From contig WGFD01000334.1 of assembly GCA_015492395.1 (NCBI GenBank), forward strand, positions 1 through 7,800: a stretch of 7,800 nt of DNA, in the 5' to 3' direction. Source of the DNA: Deltaproteobacteria bacterium. Lineage in GTDB: Bacteria; Desulfobacterota; GWC2-55-46; S146-70. How positions within the stretch are numbered: the first letter of the stretch is position 1; each line of letters opens with the position of its first letter. The notes beneath the pieces are model-generated. The model made no database searches and had not been told where the DNA came from. It was given only the letters and a program-made list of their open reading frames with translations. Positions 6,279-7,800 of this stretch are shown here, piece by piece. The translations under genes and the position numbers were made by a program.

Positions 6279-6701
6279 CTACCCCTCGATATTAGGCGGC
6301 CAGTTGTTCGTGTCGATCTCACCCATCCACCTAAAGAACTCCACCAACCCATCGATATCCTTCTCAGAGAGATCGAATTGCGGCATCCTCCTGATGGTCC
6401 CCCACCCCTGTACGGCGGCGGTCTGCAGTATGGTCCGCACTACATCCTCGCCGCGTCTCTTGATGACATTTCCCAGTTCAGGCGCATAGTAGGCGCCTTC
6501 TCCCAGTAGGGAATGACAGTCTATACAGGCATGCTTCTCCCAGACCTTCTTTCCCCACCTCACCTGCTCCGTGATATTTTCGGGGTGTGTCCTCTTTTGC
6601 AGTGTGGGCGACGAAAGTGAGTTATAGGTGAGGATCAGCAAGATCACCGTGAAGACAACCGTTCCGCCGATAAATATATTTTTTGCCGACGACTTTGTCA
6701 T
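6279..6701 (-). CDS. norC: Nitric oxide reductase cytochrome c subunit NorC
   Basis: This 140-residue subunit is the electron entry point of the cNOR complex; it takes electrons from soluble c-type cytochromes or cupredoxins in the periplasm and passes them to NorB. An uncleaved N-terminal membrane anchor spans about residues 9-25. A single heme c is attached at Cys59-x2-Cys62-His63 (CIDCH), with Met106 in RRMPQF as probable sixth ligand. WGKKVWEKHACIDCHSLLGE is typical of NorC, and the length is close to the 146 residues of the Pseudomonas protein. AAAGGAGGAAGGT immediately precedes the ATG. It is the first gene of norC-norB-norQ-norD, with the promoter region described upstream. The only other membrane cytochrome fit would be an oxidase subunit, which the norB neighbour rules out. 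Confidence 0.96.
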   Translation of the reverse strand: MTKSSAKNIFIGGTVVFTVILLILTYNSLSSPTLQKRTHPENITEQVRWGKKVWEKHACIDCHSLLGEGAYYAPELGNVIKRRGEDVVRTILQTAAVQGWGTIRRMPQFDLSEKDIDGLVEFFRWMGEIDTNNWPPNIEG

Positions 6702-6723
6702 ACCTTCCTCCTTTATGAAGTTT

Positions 6724-6769
6724 CATACTTTGTCTAGACGAGGCATTCTGCGCAGGCATGCCAAGTATG
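6724..6769 (-). other. Possible nested hairpin in the nor operon leader
   Basis: CATACTT (6769-6763) can pair with AAGTATG (6730-6724), and directly inside it GGCAT (6762-6758) can pair with ATGCC (6746-6742). The predicted transcript start is at 6769, so the outer stem would begin at the 5' end and could protect the message. Both stems are short and a bulge of about 11 bases lies on one side, so this is tentative. Confidence 0.3.
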
Positions 6770-6775
6770 TATTCC

Positions 6776-6817
6776 AGGATATTCCCACTTCATTATCAAG
6801 AAAATGACTAATGTCAT
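6776..6817 (-). promoter_or_regulatory. Candidate Crp/Fnr-family class II promoter of the nor operon
   Basis: A perfect dyad ATGAC-N4-GTCAT lies at 6817-6804. Its TGAC/GTCA core resembles Fnr, Dnr and NnrR sites (TTGAT-N4-ATCAA and TTGAC-N4-GTCAA) except for A in place of the first T. TATCCT at 6781-6776 matches four of six -10 positions. A start seven bases on, at 6769, puts the dyad centre (6810.5) at -41.5, the classic class II activator position. No sigma-54 GG-N10-GC signature is visible. The dyad and spacing are direct observations; binding by an NO or oxygen sensor is inferred. Confidence 0.55.
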
Positions 6818-6821
6818 GGTG

Positions 6822-6837
6822 CAAAAAATCTTTTTTG
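6822..6837. repeat. A/T palindrome upstream of the nor operator
   Basis: CAAAAAATCTTTTTTG is a seven-base inverted repeat with a two-base centre, four bases upstream of the ATGAC-N4-GTCAT dyad relative to norC. At about -53 to -68 from the predicted start it sits where an UP element or bent A-tract would contact RNA polymerase alpha subunits. No gene ends just before it with a GC stem, so it is not read as a terminator. Confidence 0.55.
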
Positions 6838-6911
6838 AGGGAATGATCAAGGATTGGGTGGATGTAAAGATAACACAACATCAGGGTTTAGGAGCTATTA
6901 TAAGGAGGGGA

Positions 6912-6980
6912 ATGAAATTTACACGAGGTGCCGTTCAGGAAAGGCGAAGGGGAAAATACAACACGGCGGTGATCTCTTGA
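6912..6980 (+). CDS. Doubtful small ORF with strong ribosome site
   Basis: ATG 6912 follows TAAGGAGGGGA and opens a 22-codon frame to TGA 6978-6980. The peptide is basic (MKFTRGAVQERRRGKYN...). The same frame is open back to a TAG at 6735; in-frame ATGs at 6843 (behind TTGAGGGA) and 6804 would give 45 and 58 residues, the latter overlapping the nor operator. I do not recognise it, and no clear promoter precedes it. It is on the opposite strand to both neighbours and fills the otherwise gene-free stretch between norC and the DUF547 gene. It may be chance; the ribosome site is its only support. Confidence 0.25.
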   Translation: MKFTRGAVQERRRGKYNTAVIS

Positions 6981-6993
6981 CGAAGCCGTTAAT

Positions 6994-7740
6994 TCAGTAC
7001 CTGTTCAACCTCCAATCATATGCCTGACAGGTTACTTTTAACTCTTCGGTATTCTCTTCGATAAACTCTCTATCCGCAGGGTCATATAAGTAAGGAGCAA
7101 TGAACCTCAGTATTTCAGACTGGGTATTTCCGAAGTCCCCGCCGTACCATTTGAATATGCGTGACATCGCGACATGTTTCATCCCCCTGTCGATCCTGAT
7201 GCCTCCGCCATTCAAGAAGGCCTCTCCTGCGATTGTAAACTCTTTTCCCAGGTTTTCATCCGTGTAGACCTCGATTGGGGGGCACGCAGAGGATGCGCAG
7301 ACCGGGGCAAAATGTATCCTCGGATCGATCGAATCCACAACATATCCCAGCCTCTTGTCTCTTTCGTTGAAAAACCTGAACAGGGTATTCGGAGGACGCC
7401 TGTTATTCCGTAAAACGCCATGCTCGATTTCATCCGGTGTAAAGACCATATCTCCGATCCGATACCGGACACGTCTGAAAAAGTTTCGCACCTCCTTCAC
7501 GGAGTCTCTTATCCCCATCTCAACCACCCCATGGATAACGATTACATTATAGAGATTAATCCAGAAGGCTATCTTCTCTTCCCTGGTCTTGAGATCGTCA
7601 AGTTCCATGTCTTTAAGGCTATAACTCAGCTCAACATAATCTCTGTACACCTCAGAATCCCGCATCCTCTCGTAGGCAACACGGCGCTGTCCTTTATCGA
7701 TAAAGCCCCCCTGAGGATATTCATAAAGCCTTTTATACAT
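6994..7740 (-). CDS. DUF547 domain protein of unknown function
   Basis: The 248-residue protein is a full-length DUF547 domain. Diagnostic segments in order are KIAFWINLYNV (56-66), EIEHGVLR (104-111), DPRIHFAPVCASSACPP (139-155) with His143, Cys148 and Cys153, IFKWYGGDF (195-203) and YDWRLN (241-246). The family has no established biochemical role; the conserved His and Cys residues suggest a metal site or catalytic function, which is a guess. Many relatives carry signal peptides or sit in envelope proteins, but no signal or membrane segment is seen here. There is no obvious ribosome site before ATG 7740, and an in-frame TAA at 7749-7747 excludes a longer start. Translation may therefore be coupled to a gene ending just upstream. 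It is 292 bases upstream of norC with a separate nor promoter between, so it is probably not part of the nor operon. Confidence 0.88.
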   Translation of the reverse strand: MYKRLYEYPQGGFIDKGQRRVAYERMRDSEVYRDYVELSYSLKDMELDDLKTREEKIAFWINLYNVIVIHGVVEMGIRDSVKEVRNFFRRVRYRIGDMVFTPDEIEHGVLRNNRRPPNTLFRFFNERDKRLGYVVDSIDPRIHFAPVCASSACPPIEVYTDENLGKEFTIAGEAFLNGGGIRIDRGMKHVAMSRIFKWYGGDFGNTQSEILRFIAPYLYDPADREFIEENTEELKVTCQAYDWRLNRY

Positions 7741-7800
7741 AGCGTCTTAAGTTATTGCGCATAGTTTCCTGAGCGTCTCGTTCGGTTTCCGCCAGGCACC
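7733..7800 (-). CDS. Possible 3' end of an upstream gene, frame undecided
   Basis: Two minus-strand frames are open from the window edge. One ends in ETMRNNLRRYV at a TAA (7735-7733) overlapping the DUF547 start by eight bases. The other ends in RKPNETLRKLCAIT at a TAA (7749-7747) six bases before that ATG. Either would account for the missing ribosome site of the DUF547 gene through translational coupling. The stretch is too short to choose or to assign a family. Confidence 0.25.
   Translation of the reverse strand, partial: CLAETERDAQETMRNNLRRYV

Noticed and set aside
6236..6352. In-frame extension of norB giving 39 more N-terminal residues
   Set aside because: It would overlap the norC 3' end, its residues are not NorB-like and no ribosome site precedes it. 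The ATG at 6235 has AGGAGG at proper spacing and gives the family N-terminus.
6745..6768. Sigma-54 (NorR-type) promoter in TTGGCATGCCTGCGCAG upstream of norC
   Set aside because: GG and GC are nine rather than ten bases apart and the TTGC element is missing.
6963..6990. Short ACGGC/GCCGT stem after the DUF547 stop codon as a terminator
   Set aside because: It has only five pairs with a 17-base loop and a poor T-tract (GTTGTATTTTCC).
1..7800. CRISPR arrays, tRNA or rRNA genes, insertion sequences
   Set aside because: No regularly spaced repeats, no tRNA-like cloverleaf, no rRNA sequence and no transposase were seen on either strand.

Overview
The window looks like a chromosomal segment of an uncultivated, probably anaerobic or microaerophilic bacterium of moderate GC content. 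A PerR-type regulator, a 35-residue RCKP-type rubredoxin-like protein, a SpoVG remnant and a complete cytochrome-c-dependent nitric oxide reductase (cNOR) cluster together suggest Nitrospirota or a related deltaproteobacterial-type lineage. That placement is an inference from gene content, not a phylogeny. Almost everything real is on the minus strand, so transcription runs from right to left. The plus-strand exceptions are a decayed spoVG and a doubtful small ORF.

Right to left: (1) 6994-7740 encodes a complete DUF547 protein of unknown function; an upstream gene may end at the window edge. (2) The gene-poor stretch 6702-6993 carries what looks like a Crp/Fnr-regulated promoter for the nor operon (dyad ATGAC-N4-GTCAT at 6804-6817, A/T palindrome just upstream). 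It also holds a possible plus-strand small ORF. (3) norC-norB-norQ-norD (6701 down to 1953) is a complete NO reductase operon: cytochrome c subunit, heme/non-heme iron catalytic subunit, MoxR-family ATPase and von Willebrand A activation factor. All catalytic-site residues expected from the family are present. A bulged hairpin straddles the norB stop codon and may separate norCB from norQD expression.

(4) After a 159-base gap comes a peroxide-stress operon, perR-rubredoxin-like-peroxiredoxin (1744 down to 520). It has a near-consensus promoter (TTGACA-N16-TATAAT). A PerR box matching 12 of 14 specified positions of the Bacillus consensus overlaps the -10, and a strong intrinsic terminator lies at 457-486. 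(5) The left end holds a broken spoVG on the plus strand (about 169-393). Beyond it are a perfect 13-base inverted repeat and the first 19 codons of an unrecognised minus-strand gene running off the window.

Functionally the window is a nitrosative and oxidative stress block: NorCB reduces NO to N2O, NorQ and NorD are needed to assemble or activate it, and the PerR operon supplies a thiol peroxidase with a candidate small redox partner. Nothing here amounts to a wholly new system. The items most worth a second look are the perR autoregulatory box, the spoVG lesion, the nor promoter architecture, the SD-sequestering inverted repeat and the plus-strand small ORF.
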